A DNA stretch of 64,000 nt, taken from the NCBI GenBank assembly GCA_001949185.1, contig BDGG01000009.1:1361347-1425346 (forward strand), read 5' to 3'. The notes beneath the pieces were generated by a model that saw only the letters and a list, made by a program, of their open reading frames with translations, did no database searches and was not told where the DNA came from. The stretch comes from Ramazzottius varieornatus (lineage: Eukaryota; Tardigrada; Eutardigrada; Parachela; Ramazzottiidae). The position numbers were made by a program, and so were the translations under genes. This document shows positions 50,956 through 62,492 of this stretch, one piece after another. How positions within the stretch are numbered: position 1 is the stretch's first letter; every line of letters begins with the position of its first letter.

Positions 50956-53900
50956 TTAGCAGATGAGGGCTATACCAACCTGGTAGACATTTTGCAAGTT
51001 CTGGACAAAGCCTTCGGTGACGAACTGCCGGACATTGGACTTGAAGTGATAATAGTCATCCAGTCCGGCAGAGGGGTTCTTCTCCTCAAGGGCCGGCAGC
51101 AACGCCCGTCGCATGCTAAGAGGGAGAGCGGTGCTTTGCCGTGACTTGTCTTCCAGAAACTGCGCAAAGGCATACTGCAGGTGGACGACCAACATCATGG
51201 TCAGAGCTTCCACGATACCTGCAAGCAAAGCCCATCTCCTGCTAGCACTGTAACGCTGTTGAAGGAGTCACCAGTCTTTCATAAACGTACTGAGCAATTG
51301 TCGCAGGTCCAGACACGTGTCGCGTTCTTGCTCTTTCAAGAAGAGCCTGTACAGATTCTGCTTATCCTCTCGTCGGCTAGGCAGATACTCAGAGTCCAGA
51401 ACCTATCAAGGAACATGTGTCGATGCGCTCAAGTTTACGTCGAGGGATTTTGTAATAGCTCACCGTCATGAGGTCGCTTTCGGAGATATGGTCGCTGCTG
51501 TGAGCTAGCGCATGCCGGAGATTGTCCAGGGTGGTGACGCGGTTGAGGAGGATGCTACAGAAGGCGCCAATGTGGGCCATCATGTCGCCGTAAGAGACGG
51601 TGAAGGTTCCACGAGCCAGCTCTGGAAGGCAGCAATGTGCTGGCACTAAAGACGGTCCTGCGGCTGACGTACTGACCATCAACATCATCTACAAAGAGCT
51701 CTTACCTGTTTTGCCCAAGACTTGAGAAGGGGCAAAGACGGGGCGGATGACCTGCTGGTTGACCTCGACGTCGCCACATTCAAACATCAGTCGGCGCAGG
51801 TACGCCACCATGTCGTAGGCCAGAGCGACGGAGCGCCGCCGTCCGCTCCATTCTTTATAGTAGTCCCGGTGGTTGCCTTTGGGAGCGGGAAGGACCAAGG
51901 TATTGAGGTTGTGAAAGAGGCGCGCCATCTTGAGCTCCATGGCCAAAATGTCCGCCGACATGTCCAAGGACGTCGGATCGGCCAAGCTGCGATGCAAGGC
52001 TGAAAGGACCATGACAATTACATATAATCCATAGCTAGACTCGTCGCATGTTTGCTCAGGGAAAGTTACAAGAAATAACGTACAGTTGTGGTTGAGTAGG
52101 GAGACCAGTTGGACAGTACGCGCCAAATCTTGCCACGAGGCCTCATCGGCTTCCGAAGGTAGACGAAGAGTGTCGGAGAAGCAGACGGCGTATGCCTGCA
52201 CGTAGCTGTACATCTTGAGCATGCTATCTCGGTAGGCAGGACGCAGGCGCAGCTGCCGCAGGACGGCCACCAGCAAGTCGACAATCTTGCGGAATATGCA
52301 CAGACAGTAGCCGTACACTGTCATGTAAGTGCCGGCAACCATGGCGCGTTGCACCGAACTGACGCTATTCCTGTCACAACAACAACAAGGAAACGTGCTA
52401 GCTGATCATATCCAAGCTGACTATCAGCACTCTTAGTCATACCTGGCATCTTTGACAACAGGCAAGACTTTGACCACATCCAACTGCACAATGGCTTTGA
52501 CAGCACTTCGCAATGGCTGGGACATTTCATCGAGGTCGCTGCCCACAGCGACCGGTCTTTCTATCCATGCAGTCAGAATATTCTGCAAAGGAAGAAGACC
52601 GCCTTTGTCTTATGTAGGGGAAAAAGTGCAGGGCGCTTTGAAGCCTACGAACCATTTTGGTTTCAAAGTTGGTCAGAGCGCCAAAGGTGTCCGTTTGGGT
52701 GGTGAGACACTGCCTCAGCAACATGTTGTCTCTGGGCAAGGAGGCCAGCAAGTAAGGAAGGAGGTGGAAGGCGTCGCTGGCGCTGTGGAGCGAAGACTGA
52801 GGACGTAGAGCGTACAGCCGAGACAATATCTCAATGATGATGCCTTCTTCCGGTCCCTTGATGACACTACTGTCTGCTTCAAGGGCTTTGTGCAGTGCAG
52901 GCAGCATCGACTCTACAGCAGTCCAAATGACCAAGCGTAAGGCGCTGGCTGCCGCTTGCACACTCTGTGAATACGACAGAGTGGCGTCTACAAGACAAAA
53001 ATGCTCCATCCTCCTTCGCAACGTAGCAAAGTACAGACACACTGGCAAAAGGCAGGAAAAAAGGTGGAACAAACCTTCAAAAGCATCAAAGCTCCAGTCG
53101 GCAAACTTGAGAATCATCAACAGGACGGCGTAGTATCCTCGTCGCTCGACAATAGTCACAGCTAAAGACCAGTACATTAAGGAACATGATCGAGACCAAG
53201 TCTAAAAGGTAACGGTGGTTTACATGGAAGAAGACTCAGAAGGCACGTACTGGACTTTAAGATGAGGGTGACGATGTTGCTGGTCAGCTCTGACAGTTCT
53301 TGGCTTTTGCTGCGGACGATGAGGCTCTTGTAGTCCATCTTGACGCACTCCGCCGAGTAGCCAACTACGGTCAGCGCATCCGACAGTGCCATGCCTGCCT
53401 TGGCCGGTGCCGTGAAGCGAATGAAGGCGCAGACGGCCGAGAACACAGCCTCGAAGATGGGCAACGTGTCGGTCGCTCCATTGACCATCTGCAAATGTCA
53501 TCCTTTACTATACAGACTGTTAATCAAGAAGTGAAAGGCCTGAAAGCTACTTTGCTAGTTAAGAAGGTGGCAAAGTTGAGGAAGAAGGCGGCAAGCGTGG
53601 GAAAGGCGAAGGCGTCGGCGGGACAGGTCTCGGCCACTGTGCTGGCTAAGATACTCCAGGCTTGGAGACACTCTCGACGAGCTCGGACAAGCCCGATCAG
53701 CAAGGCTTCCCTCTCCACGTACTCGCATATCCTCTTCATGTCCTGCAACTTGACATATCACGAGCCATACACACAGCAAGGAGATTGTTAAGGAGGTCTG
53801 TCATACACCTGCCTACACCAAAGCTCATTGGGTTCGTAGAATACAAGTGTGCAGGTGCATGAAATACATGATGAGTTTTTTATGTGAGTATAGGGAAAGG

Positions 53901-56900
53901 CGATCTTACATGGACAACGTCGGCTCGTCCCGTGCCATTCTCTTCATGGACATGCAGCACTTCGCGAATGTACAGCAGTACTTCGGCCGCATCATGGAGG
54001 ACCAGACCGTCATCAGTGGGGATTTTGGAGGCGTTGAGGGCGTCTTCGACATGGGAGACTTCCAGGACGTCCAGAGCCAAGGAGCTGAGCGGCTCCACAG
54101 TGGGTACGACCAAGTCAGCCACCGACACTAGTCGCAGCAAGAGCGCTGACGACTTGACCAAGACCTTCTCCTTGATGGAAGAGGTAAAGAGCGAGACGTT
54201 GGCCTGTTGCGCCTCTGGCCCACGCTGCAAGTCCGTCAGCAGGGCGATCAGCTCCACAGCCGACTGAACTTTACCCTGCTCCGACAGAAGGTGCAACTGT
54301 CTGGCTACCATGTGAAGAATGGCTTTCTGATGGCGCAGAAACTGATACGACTCCAGGCTTCCTAACAAAAGAGCCTCCTGTTTAAACATGGACAAACAAA
54401 CGAAACGGAAGGAGGCGGAAGGGACCAACCTAGTTCGACAAGCGGAAGTTGTTGGGCCAGTCGCCCGATGGTCAGTTCGCCGGGCCAAGTGAACTGGACA
54501 AAGTCCAGGAGGGCAGGCCCCGTCTTTTGATGCTGGCACAGCGTGTCGAGGATGTCGAGGGCCAGCTCGCTGCAGGTCGGTAGTAAGTCATACAAACTCT
54601 TGCCAGCTTCGACCATCTGCAGGATGTTGTTTAGCGAAGACGTCGTCGCACCTTCTTTCGCTGTCAAGATATCCAACATAAGGTCCAAAAAGCAGATGAA
54701 TTTTCGGGTAAGGATGGGCATACTCAGTCAACGTACTTAGCATTGTAGCAATCGTCCCGTTTCTCACGGGAAAGCCCAGTGCGACGTGGGCGATATTGGG
54801 GAACTGGCAGTCTTTCAAATTTGCCAGCAAGAGCTTCAGTGTCTCCTGGACCAACGTCAGGGCCTCTGTTCACAAAGCAAATCACACTTAAACCAACCTT
54901 CGGTTACAACGAGAAACACAACAAGTACGGCATACTTGAAATAAAACGGCATAGGGTGAAACTCTACGTCTTGATTGGGGGATATACAGATAAGTACCTG
55001 TTGACTCTAGGTTTGAGCTTTCTTCCTCAGCAGACTTGGGACTAATTTGCAAGCAGTCCATCATGTTGGCCAGCAGTTCTTGGCTAAGACTATCGTCAAA
55101 GTGCATGATGGTCAGCCACTCGCTTTGATCCTGCAATCGTCGCGTCACAAACTCCAGTATTTCCATGGCATACTGGGCAATGACGGGCCGTGCGGCGCGA
55201 AGTCTCAACAGCCTAGGCAAAGAAGGCGCTCTACACTTCGACCTACATACCCTGTACTTAGCTTCATCGGCCATAACAAGATCATACTTTACGAAGACAA
55301 ACACAAAGTCTCTGCGAGTAGTGCGAGCGTTCATGGAAGAGGCAATGATTTCGTCGAGCCCTCGGACGATGGCATTCTTGTCATGTTGAAGTAAGAGGCG
55401 CAGGAACTCGTTGTGGCGCTTAATAACCGTGCGCAATATGGCCAATATGTGGACAACCACTTCTTCCAACTTGGCTCGTACTGTCAGAAACCAACTCGAT
55501 CATGGCAAGCAAATCGCAAAAGACTGGAGGGAATAAGGCCTAAGAAAGACTTTACCTGCATCTCCATGACTCTTTCCGTGTTCTTCTGTGCATACAAGCA
55601 GCCAACTAAGGAGCTGCAAAAGAAAAGCTAGGCTGAATTTTCATGAAGGACGATATGGACAGGCCTACTTGACCTTTTCGAGGAAAGCCGATCCTTCAAG
55701 GATGCGACGACGGAGTGTATATCCAGGGTGGGAGGTCATGGCCGGGACAAAAACCAGGCTCATGTCGTTGAGGGAGCGCAGACACTTTTCGAAGAGCATC
55801 AGGCACGACAACAAGACATCCAGCTGCAATCAGTAGCAAAGCAGCTCATGGTACACTGGCGACTTCAAAGCAAAAGGCATTCCTTTCAGCTTACGTGTTC
55901 TTGAGGAGTGGAAAAGCTTCGTTCGTCGGCCCGAAGAAAAACGGCGTCGTAGACATAGTCGGTAAAGTCCTGAAACTGCTGAAGGAACTCCGGTACTATC
56001 AAATACAAGTCCATCATAAAACGATGACTTTCGAGACACACGTTGATGATTTCAAATGCCATAAAAAGTTACTTAGGGTGTGTGCCGTCAAATTGTCAAA
56101 GATGCGGTAAATGAGCAAGTTGGTGGCTTTGGTCACGGGAAACTCGCGGTGGCGAACCTCCACCTCTTCCATCTCGTACTACAAAAGGAAGCTAAAAGAG
56201 GAAAAAGCTGTGATGCTTCGATCATATTGCTTGGCTTGAGTACCTTTAAGCCTTCCCTGGGACCGGTCACAGTCAGCGGTGCGATCTACAAACAAGGATA
56301 CTTGATCTATATCCTCTACGGAGACTAAAGATCAAGTTGGAAAGACCTACCAGTGGTCCCATATACTGCCAGATTAACAGCGCCGATCCCGATGACTTGG
56401 CAAAGGAAGCCAGCGCTCGTAATGTGGTGGCTTTCATGGTGGTGGGAATGGCACAGCTGACCAGCGTGGACAAGATGTGCAAGGGATGGTTCCAGTCAGG
56501 ATTGTCGGCAATATACGCTCGACTTCCTTCATCCTAGCAAAATACTACACATTAGCTGAACCACTCCCCAGCCAACATTGACAGATTTGAATGAGACATG
56601 ACAAGATGCCACCTACGTGTTCTGCGATGTTGCCGATGAGCTCGATCAGGACATCGAACGTCTCAAAGTCCTCGCTGGTTGTTTCTTCCGGTTGGGACTT
56701 GGCGCGCCAGCCTAGGCCGCTGGACGAGCCGCTCCATAGCTTGTTGCGGAAATCCGTCAAGGCTCGGAAGAAGTTGTCGTAGCTCAAGATTCCTGCAAGC
56801 AAAACATTCCTACTTTAGCCTAGGAAAGTTAGAAACAGCCGCCGATTTCGAGCTGTTTAAACCTACGAGAACGTCGAGAGCGAAGGTAACTGTTGACCAC

Positions 56901-57197
56901 TCTGGCCAAATGTTCATTGACGATGGCGTGAGCTAGTTGTTTCAGAGTGTCGACCAGCAAGGTGGGGTCCGTTTGTTGCTCCTCTCCAACTTTTCGAAGT
57001 AGCCGTAGCACAGCATCCTGCAAATGAACATCAGTTTAATAGCCATCATGTACAGTAGTTACTGCAGACGGAAACAGCTGCATCTATGCTGAGATCGTCA
57101 GCCTGAAGCTCACCGATTGCGGATCTTCTAGCCCATCCGAAGGACTGCTCCTGCGATTCCTCGAATCCTGCCTCAGTATACCAGCAGGACGAACCAT
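50956..57197 (-). CDS. NUP205: Nuclear pore scaffold protein NUP205/Nup192 type, N-terminally short
   Basis: Inner-ring nucleoporin built of helical repeats; more than 15 small exons on the minus strand. Start at 57197 (MVRPAGILRQDSRNR), spliced in phase 0 to DAVLRLLRKVGEEQQTD. From about 56790 on, order and content follow human NUP205 from roughly residue 560: LSYDNFFRALTDFRNKLW, WNHPLHILSTLVSCAIPTTM, FPVTKATNLLIYRIFD, FLQQFQDFTDYVYDAVFLR, ILAILRTVIKRHNEFLRLLL, NAIVRGLDEIIASSMNARTT, then long helical stretches to the C-terminus near 50960. The first 550 or so residues of typical NUP205 have no counterpart: only about 84 residues precede the match and nothing upstream to 57666 looks like the rest. 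Either the gene is genuinely short, its 5' exons lie elsewhere, or the assembly dropped sequence. Exact ends of several exons, and the last one, are uncertain. Confidence 0.75.
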
Positions 57198-57666
57198 CTT
57201 GAGACGAAGGAGAAATGAGTACAGCCGGAGCCGCTTACAGAGTTAGGGAGTTGAAGTCAATGCCGCTTTTTAGCAGTCATTGGGCAATGCGGGGTGGAGC
57301 CTGGACCAACAGGCGATATCACAGGTAGATCAAACTATCTAGTATCCGCAAAGCTCTGAGATGTAGAACAATCGATGAACACCTTCAAGATTCAGGAATC
57401 AAACGCAGGAACGTACGATACAGGAAGAGTTTGGAACTGGTCCAACTGGAAAAGAGGAATTTGACTGACCTTTCGCTCCAACTGCTGCTCCCTCGGCGAC
57501 GCTGCGCTGTCGCCCACTCGCCCCCTGCGTTTTGCTTACCACCCTGGTCCACCCCGCAGTAGTTCAACTTACATATCGTCAGCACTGTTCCTCTCTTTTT
57601 TAGTTTTTATCCTCGTACGAAGTTCTAAGTTTCAAGAACGATCTCCGAACAACCGGATGTACTCTC
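57198..57666. promoter_or_regulatory. Divergent intergenic region (NUP205-like / small coiled-coil gene)
   Basis: 469 bp between opposite start codons. I looked here for missing 5' exons of the nucleoporin on the minus strand and found none. Confidence 0.35.
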
Positions 57667-58022
57667 ATGCGATGCTCACGTTCTTCGTTGGCTTTCGATG
57701 AGCATATGGCCGAACGGGATGTTTCCACTGCGGCGAAGAGAGCAGAGCGCGAACTGCAGCGTGTGTTGGCCGAGAAGAGCTCACTGGAAGAAATGCGGGA
57801 AAAGATACTGCGGGAACTACTCAAGCTCGAGGTATGAAATCTGACAAAGGCACATGATAACGGTGCTGTGTTTGTAACTACTCATCTTTTTTTCAGGCCG
57901 AACAAAAGTATGCCGAAGGAGTACTGAAGTGCATCACCCGCATAGAAAATCTGCCGACCCAGCCAGGGCGAAAGAATGTTCCTCCAAGCAACTTGGATTT
58001 CGATTTTGATCCGGAAATATAA
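57667..58022 (+). CDS. Small coiled-coil protein, family not recognised
   Basis: Two exons, 57667-57831 and 57897-58022, joined in phase 0 with good splice sites (GAG|GTATG, tttttttcag|GCC); 96 residues. The ATG at 57667 is the first in the open frame; a second, MAERDVSTAAKR, lies 13 codons on. Residues about 15-65 form one amphipathic, highly charged helix (ELQRVLAEKSSLEEMREKIL), typical of a coiled coil. The C-terminus is short and acidic with a distinctive end, NVPPSNLDFDFDPEI. Such small proteins are often subunits of larger complexes; no function is claimed. It lies tail-to-tail with UFM1, 288 bp away. Confidence 0.7.
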
Positions 58023-58310
58023 GCTGTCATTAGTCCACACCCTCGAAACCTTCCAAAGATGTGCTGAGAGCTTATTGAGTGAATCCAGAAAGATTTAGTG
58101 CTTTCAATAACTTTATAAATTCAAGCATTTCAATATCATAAAAAAATTACCAGTGTATCACTCGGTTCTTTTCGGAATATCTGCTGAATGTAAAAAGGAT
58201 CGTTGGCAGACGAAGCTTCCATGTTTGGAGGAGGTCAGAGTCTCTGAGAGCGAGAGGAAACCCAATATCCCATTACCACCTTGTGAGCCAGTAGCGATCA
58301 TAAGGGTGGC

Positions 58311-58574
58311 TCAGATGCCACCACCGACCCGATCGCGAGGAATAAGCCGAAGTTCGGATCCATGCTTGAGGAAGACATTGCCAGCTGTTTGAGCAGGGTT
58401 AATGCCAATGCCGTCGTTGGTGATGATGGCGCTGGTCGCTGGTGCGACTTTGAACTCCTCCGCAGCAAACTTGACTACGGCAGTAAAGGGTGTTTCCGAC
58501 GGCACAGCCAACACCTTGAATGGCAGTTTCGGATCTGAAGTCAGGGTGATCTTGAAAGTAATTTTCGAAGTCAT
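58311..58574 (-). CDS. UFM1: Ubiquitin-fold modifier 1
   Basis: Ubiquitin-like protein conjugated to ER-associated ribosomal and other targets by UBA5, UFC1 and UFL1. 87 residues in a single exon, nearly identical to human UFM1 through the whole fold: [53 protein letters not shown] and [17 protein letters not shown]. The conserved VG is followed by a short GGI tail, which the UFSP proteases would remove to expose the reactive Gly (human has SC after VG). It is intronless, unlike its neighbours and unlike vertebrate UFM1. The start ATG at 58574 matches the family. Confidence 0.97.
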   Translation of the reverse strand: MTSKITFKITLTSDPKLPFKVLAVPSETPFTAVVKFAAEEFKVAPATSAIITNDGIGINPAQTAGNVFLKHGSELRLIPRDRVGGGI

Positions 58575-59318
58575 TTCTGGACCACGGATGGGGCTGCACG
58601 CGATGGTGATCCCTCAGGTCCACGACGTGCCAACGACAACCTTCCTTCCAGGATTAGCCCACGATTTCTTCCAGTAGCTTCGTGACTTCGTCAAACCTCT
58701 CAAAAACAGCAACCACTAACTTTTCTTACGAATGTCCGAGCTCTCTGTTCTCGTAGGAGACCAGGATATCCGCGACGAAGGATGAGCACTTGGAGAAATT
58801 AGGAACTTTGACTTGTAACAAGATTGCCAGCTGGCACTGGCGAGTCCGTTTCTGGACCGTCTGTCACGGTTTGTAACGTCATCCGTCACTTAAAAGCGCA
58901 CTGCCACGTGCCGACAGATGGCAGTGCTAGAGGAGGACCGTACGCCCTTCAGCTTGTACAGTCTGCTTCAAAACACCTCAGAAATAAGTATTCGACCTGC
59001 TTGGTTTACTAAAAAAATCTGGTTAAAAAAAGAAGGAAAGAGCAAGTTATGGTATAAGTGTACCAGAAAGCGCCGTGTACATCCAGGCTACCGCCGTATA
59101 ACATTTGTACCGGGCTCACGCCCGGTGAGTATACATCTTAAGTGAAAGATCTCGAAAGGAAGGAGTCAGTTAACGTTAGAACTGCCGAACGAAAAGGAAG
59201 CAAGCGAATGCGGTTAGATCAGAAAGCGTATACTGGCAATCGTACTCACGGCTTCAGCACACCGTAAGTCTTTCACGTTACTAACAAACCACCAGGACAG
59301 ACACCAACACTTCTTTCG
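58575..59318. other. Intergenic region with no recognisable gene
   Basis: Between UFM1 (upstream side) and the 3' end of the next minus-strand gene. A perfect short hairpin (ACCGGGC..GCCCGGT near 59108) is the only structure seen; it lacks a T-run or other RNA-gene features. Confidence 0.45.
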
Positions 59319-60619
59319 CTAAAAAGATATCTCAGATTCCCACTCGGAATCCAACGATGACGATGACGAGGTGGCAGCGTAAGAGGAGGGTACAGAGGCG
59401 CCCTTGGGAGAGTGCTGGTCGTCCGGGCCTACTAACACCGAGATCCAGCCTTCGTTGGCCTTTTGCTTCCCAGGTCGGCCTGGACGGCGACCCGGACCCG
59501 CAGTTGCCGAGGACGGCCGGTTAGGTTTCCGTCCAGGAGCTATCAGCTGCTCTCCAAGCTTCAGCCGTTCCGCCTTGTACCTTTCAACCAAACTTTCTTC
59601 CACTGTACTTTGTTCCAGCCACTCTAAATCGCCGCTGGCTTGCCGGACCTGCAGCAGTATTCGTCCCTGGCTGCATCGGTGCTGCACAACCTCTTTATTA
59701 CACACGCGTGGCTTGTGCCAGGACCTTTTCTGGTTCTCATCGTCACCGATGCCGATGCCCAAGTCATCATCGAGGACAGCATTCTGCAAAATTTTGGCCC
59801 GTATTCGCCTCTCGCATTGTCGGACAGGAACAAAGTCGCTGCTCGTACACGTGCTTGCCAGGAAGCGGCTATCTGTACTGGACAGACTGGGAGTGCTGTC
59901 CCGAGATGCTGAACTAATGCTCCTTCCGCACCACGATCTGTCGTCACTCTCTGCAAAATGACACATCAGCCGATCTAACAATGTCAAGTGCAGCCAGAAT
60001 CGCCAGATGTGTCGCACAGAGGTACCGTAGGCCAATCAAGAGAGCGAGCTAATCATCGAACTAACCACTCAACTTCTTTCTTCTGTTCTTTCCCTGCAGC
60101 AATGTGTCTATCCTCAACCTTCTTTTCAGCTTCTTCCGATCTTCCCCACCAGAAGGCTGTGCAAGCCGGACTGCAGAATCCTGGTCAGCGGAGGTATGGT
60201 TATGCGGGAGAGAAGCTGTCTTCGATGCATGTACGGAGATGGAAGGAGGCTTTACGCTCAAGCCTGTATCAAAGGACAGTAGTGTCAGGATCAAAGTTTC
60301 CTTCGCAAGACTAGGAACGATGCTTACCACCACCTTGTTTGAATATCTGTGAGAACGCACTGACATAGTCGTCCGCCAATAATTTCCCGGCGTCCTTCGG
60401 AATTTTTGAGCGATCCAGGCGAGCGTATGAGCCATCTAAATAACAAGGAAGTTCCATAAGACTGCAGTATACAAGACAAACCAAGGCTTCGTGGAAAATT
60501 GAACAGGGAGCTGAACGACGACCGCAACCATGTTCACCTGTCTGTGGTACTCCAGTAAAGTCTGTTTCGAGGTGGTATCTTATGTGGGTTGGCCAGCTCT
60601 CAACGGGGGATTCCGCCAT
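59319..60619 (-). CDS. Basic, probably nuclear protein with AT-hook-like motif, family not recognised
   Basis: Four exons on the minus strand: 60619-60538, 60435-60328, 60263-60066 and 59950-59319; phases agree and total 339 residues. The N-terminus looks globular and conserved-like (WPTHIRYHLETDFTGVPQT, YARLDRSKIPKDAGKLLADD, YVSAFSQIFKQGG). A lysine/arginine patch follows (DRKKLKRRLRIDTLLQGKNR, continuing RRKK), a likely nuclear localisation signal. A Ser-rich stretch leads to a helical region with acidic patch (DDDLGIGIGDDE), a region with GPGRRPGRPGK that resembles an AT-hook, and a Ser-rich acidic tail ending ESEISF. Together these suggest a chromatin-associated or other nuclear protein; I cannot name the family. 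Donor 3 (GTTAGT) is slightly weak. Confidence 0.65.
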
Positions 60620-60677
60620 GATGTTCGGGAGTCCAGGCTCCGAATTCCAGAGGTGCGGATGTTTTGATCATAATTAA

Positions 60678-60828
60678 GAGATTGCGGAAACCGGTCAGCG
60701 ACGAGGCGTCAGGATCAGGAATTCTATACACTGATTCATTGATGCTCTGCCACTGTGGTCGTTTTCTTGAATAGATTTCCCGATCCTGATCCTGACGCAT
60801 CGTCCCTGACATGTTTCCGCAATCCCTC
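60678..60828. repeat. Foldback: imperfect inverted repeat of about 50 bp
   Basis: The left arm (60678-60726, containing GATTGCGGAAAC and GCGTCAGGATCAGG) is the reverse complement of the right arm (60771-60828, containing CCTGATCCTGACGC and GTTTCCGCAATC) with a few mismatches and small insertions. About 45 bp separate the arms. It lies just upstream of the start codon of the unrecognised basic protein (60619) and in the divergent region shared with LSM7, so it could be a small foldback element or a regulatory hairpin. Confidence 0.8.
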
Positions 60829-61372
60829 GAATGTTTCAGCTCGTGCACCGCCCAGATGCCAGTGCCTAATCCAATCAACGCCTCGTTTTTCCATCGAATT
60901 TGAATATGGTTGGCTATAGGGTTCCAAAAGTGGCCAAGGGAAACTTTAAGAAAACCGCAATTTCGTGAATGCGGTTATAAGGAACGGCCTTTGGCGGAAG
61001 TGTTAAGTGTTGTCTGAGTTGCAGTTTCTGCAGAGTTTTGAGTTCTTACCGGTTGCATCGATTTTGAAGAAGATACGTTCCGCGTGATCCTATGCGTTTG
61101 ATCCACTGTATGCCGGAAACACTGGCTGGAGCGTGGATGTTTGCTTGCGCGTCGACTTTGTGATCATCGTCGTGTGGAGCCACATCCGGAAGTGAACGGG
61201 TGATCAGACTGGTGTAGCGGTGCTAGACCGTTCTGCTAGTTGGATCTAACTGCCATCTTCTGGATTCTCCTAGATCAGCAAACTGAGCTTTCCTCCCTCC
61301 CATTTATCGAGTCGGCGCTTGACGTCGACGTCTCGTTTCATCTGCATCATTGTCTCATCCGCTGTTTTGACG

Positions 61373-62029
61373 ATGTCTGCTTCTGGGGTTGGTACCATGA
61401 TCATTACTGCATGACAGTACACTTTTCCATCGGCGTATCCAACTTGCTTGTCATGCACAAGTATGACAGCGTTTGTTGTTGTCTTTCTAGGCTAGTGGAC
61501 ACGGTGGAGCTGCTCGCGGTCATGGTGGCAGCGAGCGCGGGCACGGCGGAGCTGATCGGGGACACCATCATCAGAATCGTCCCGGCCAGAGCGATCGCAA
61601 TGCGGAGAAAAAGCCAAAGGAAACGCTGTTCGACCTGGCGCGCTACTTGGACAAAGTCATGCACGTCAAGTTTGTCGGCGGACGAGAGGCCAGTGGCACC
61701 TTGAAAGGATATGATGCGCTGCTGAACCTGGTTCTGGATTGCACGACGGAGCTTCCTCGAGGTACTAGCCCTCACTCGCTTGAGCTCATTTGCTACTTTC
61801 TTGATGGATTTGACTTCTCTGTGGTAAATATGGCGTCAACGTATAGCCATCTAGCCGCCGCAGTCATTTTTGTGTGTTGGTTGCAGGCGATTCGGATGAG
61901 CCGACTCGGTCTGAGGAGAAGCGGGAGCTGGGACTGGTGGTGTGTCGTGGTCCTTCCATCGTCATGCTCTGTCCTGAAGGTATGGAGCCCATCTCAAATC
62001 CCTTCGTGTCCGCCGCCGATGGCGAGTAA
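61373..62029 (+). CDS. LSM7: LSM7, Sm-like protein with Gly/His/Arg-rich N-terminal extension
   Basis: Subunit of the LSM1-7 ring (mRNA decay) and LSM2-8 ring (U6 snRNA). Main exons 61491-61761 and 61887-62029 carry the Sm fold: ETLFDLARYLDKVMHVKF (helix and Sm1), GGREASGTLKGYDALLNLVL, CTTELPR, then ELGLVVCRGPSIVMLCPEGM (Sm2) and PISNPFVSA, ending DGE. Unlike the family's short start, about 40 residues precede the fold, with repeats GHGGAARGHGGSERGHGG then HHHQ, an RGG/RGH-like tail. The start exon proposed here (61373-61387, MSASG, donor GTTGGT) keeps phase 0 and yields 142 residues, but its donor is weak, so the start is uncertain. The Sm domain call is firm. Confidence 0.88.
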
Positions 62030-62492
62030 GGACAAGATCCAGTATACGCACTAGAATGGTCTTCTCCAGGATCTCACGTGGATCTTTCGAGTTTTTTTTT
62101 GTCCTTCTGACTTTCAACTTCCCCGCGGTTTCAAGTTCTTACTCTTAAGCTGGGGATATGTGCGTACCTGTAGTTTGCCATTCAGAAACCGTATTACGCA
62201 CATTTGATTTTGGGAACCCAATAGGTGAATCAATTTAACCAGTCCGTCGTCTCGATTCCTTCAAGAGCAAAGCAGAATGTTTCTGTCATTATCCATCACC
62301 ACCAACTCGAAACAGTGAAACACGAACACATTGTCTGAGAAGCGGAACAGCACGGCCAGAGTTTTCAGCAAACAAACAACAAAAGAATCAAGGCTGGAGA
62401 GAACGAGAAGCTACTGTTACAAAGCAGGCTAATAAGTATGGTTAACAAGACCCAAGGGACCAGGGTATACGGCGAATGTCACACAGATGAGA
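62030..62492. other. Tail-to-tail intergenic region
   Basis: Between LSM7 and the stop of the last minus-strand gene; 3' untranslated sequence, no gene recognised. Confidence 0.5.

Noticed and set aside
59404-59961. 185-codon plus-strand frame opposite the last exon of the unrecognised basic protein
   Set aside because: The minus-strand frame fits a four-exon gene with consistent phases; the plus frame has no splice-supported neighbours.
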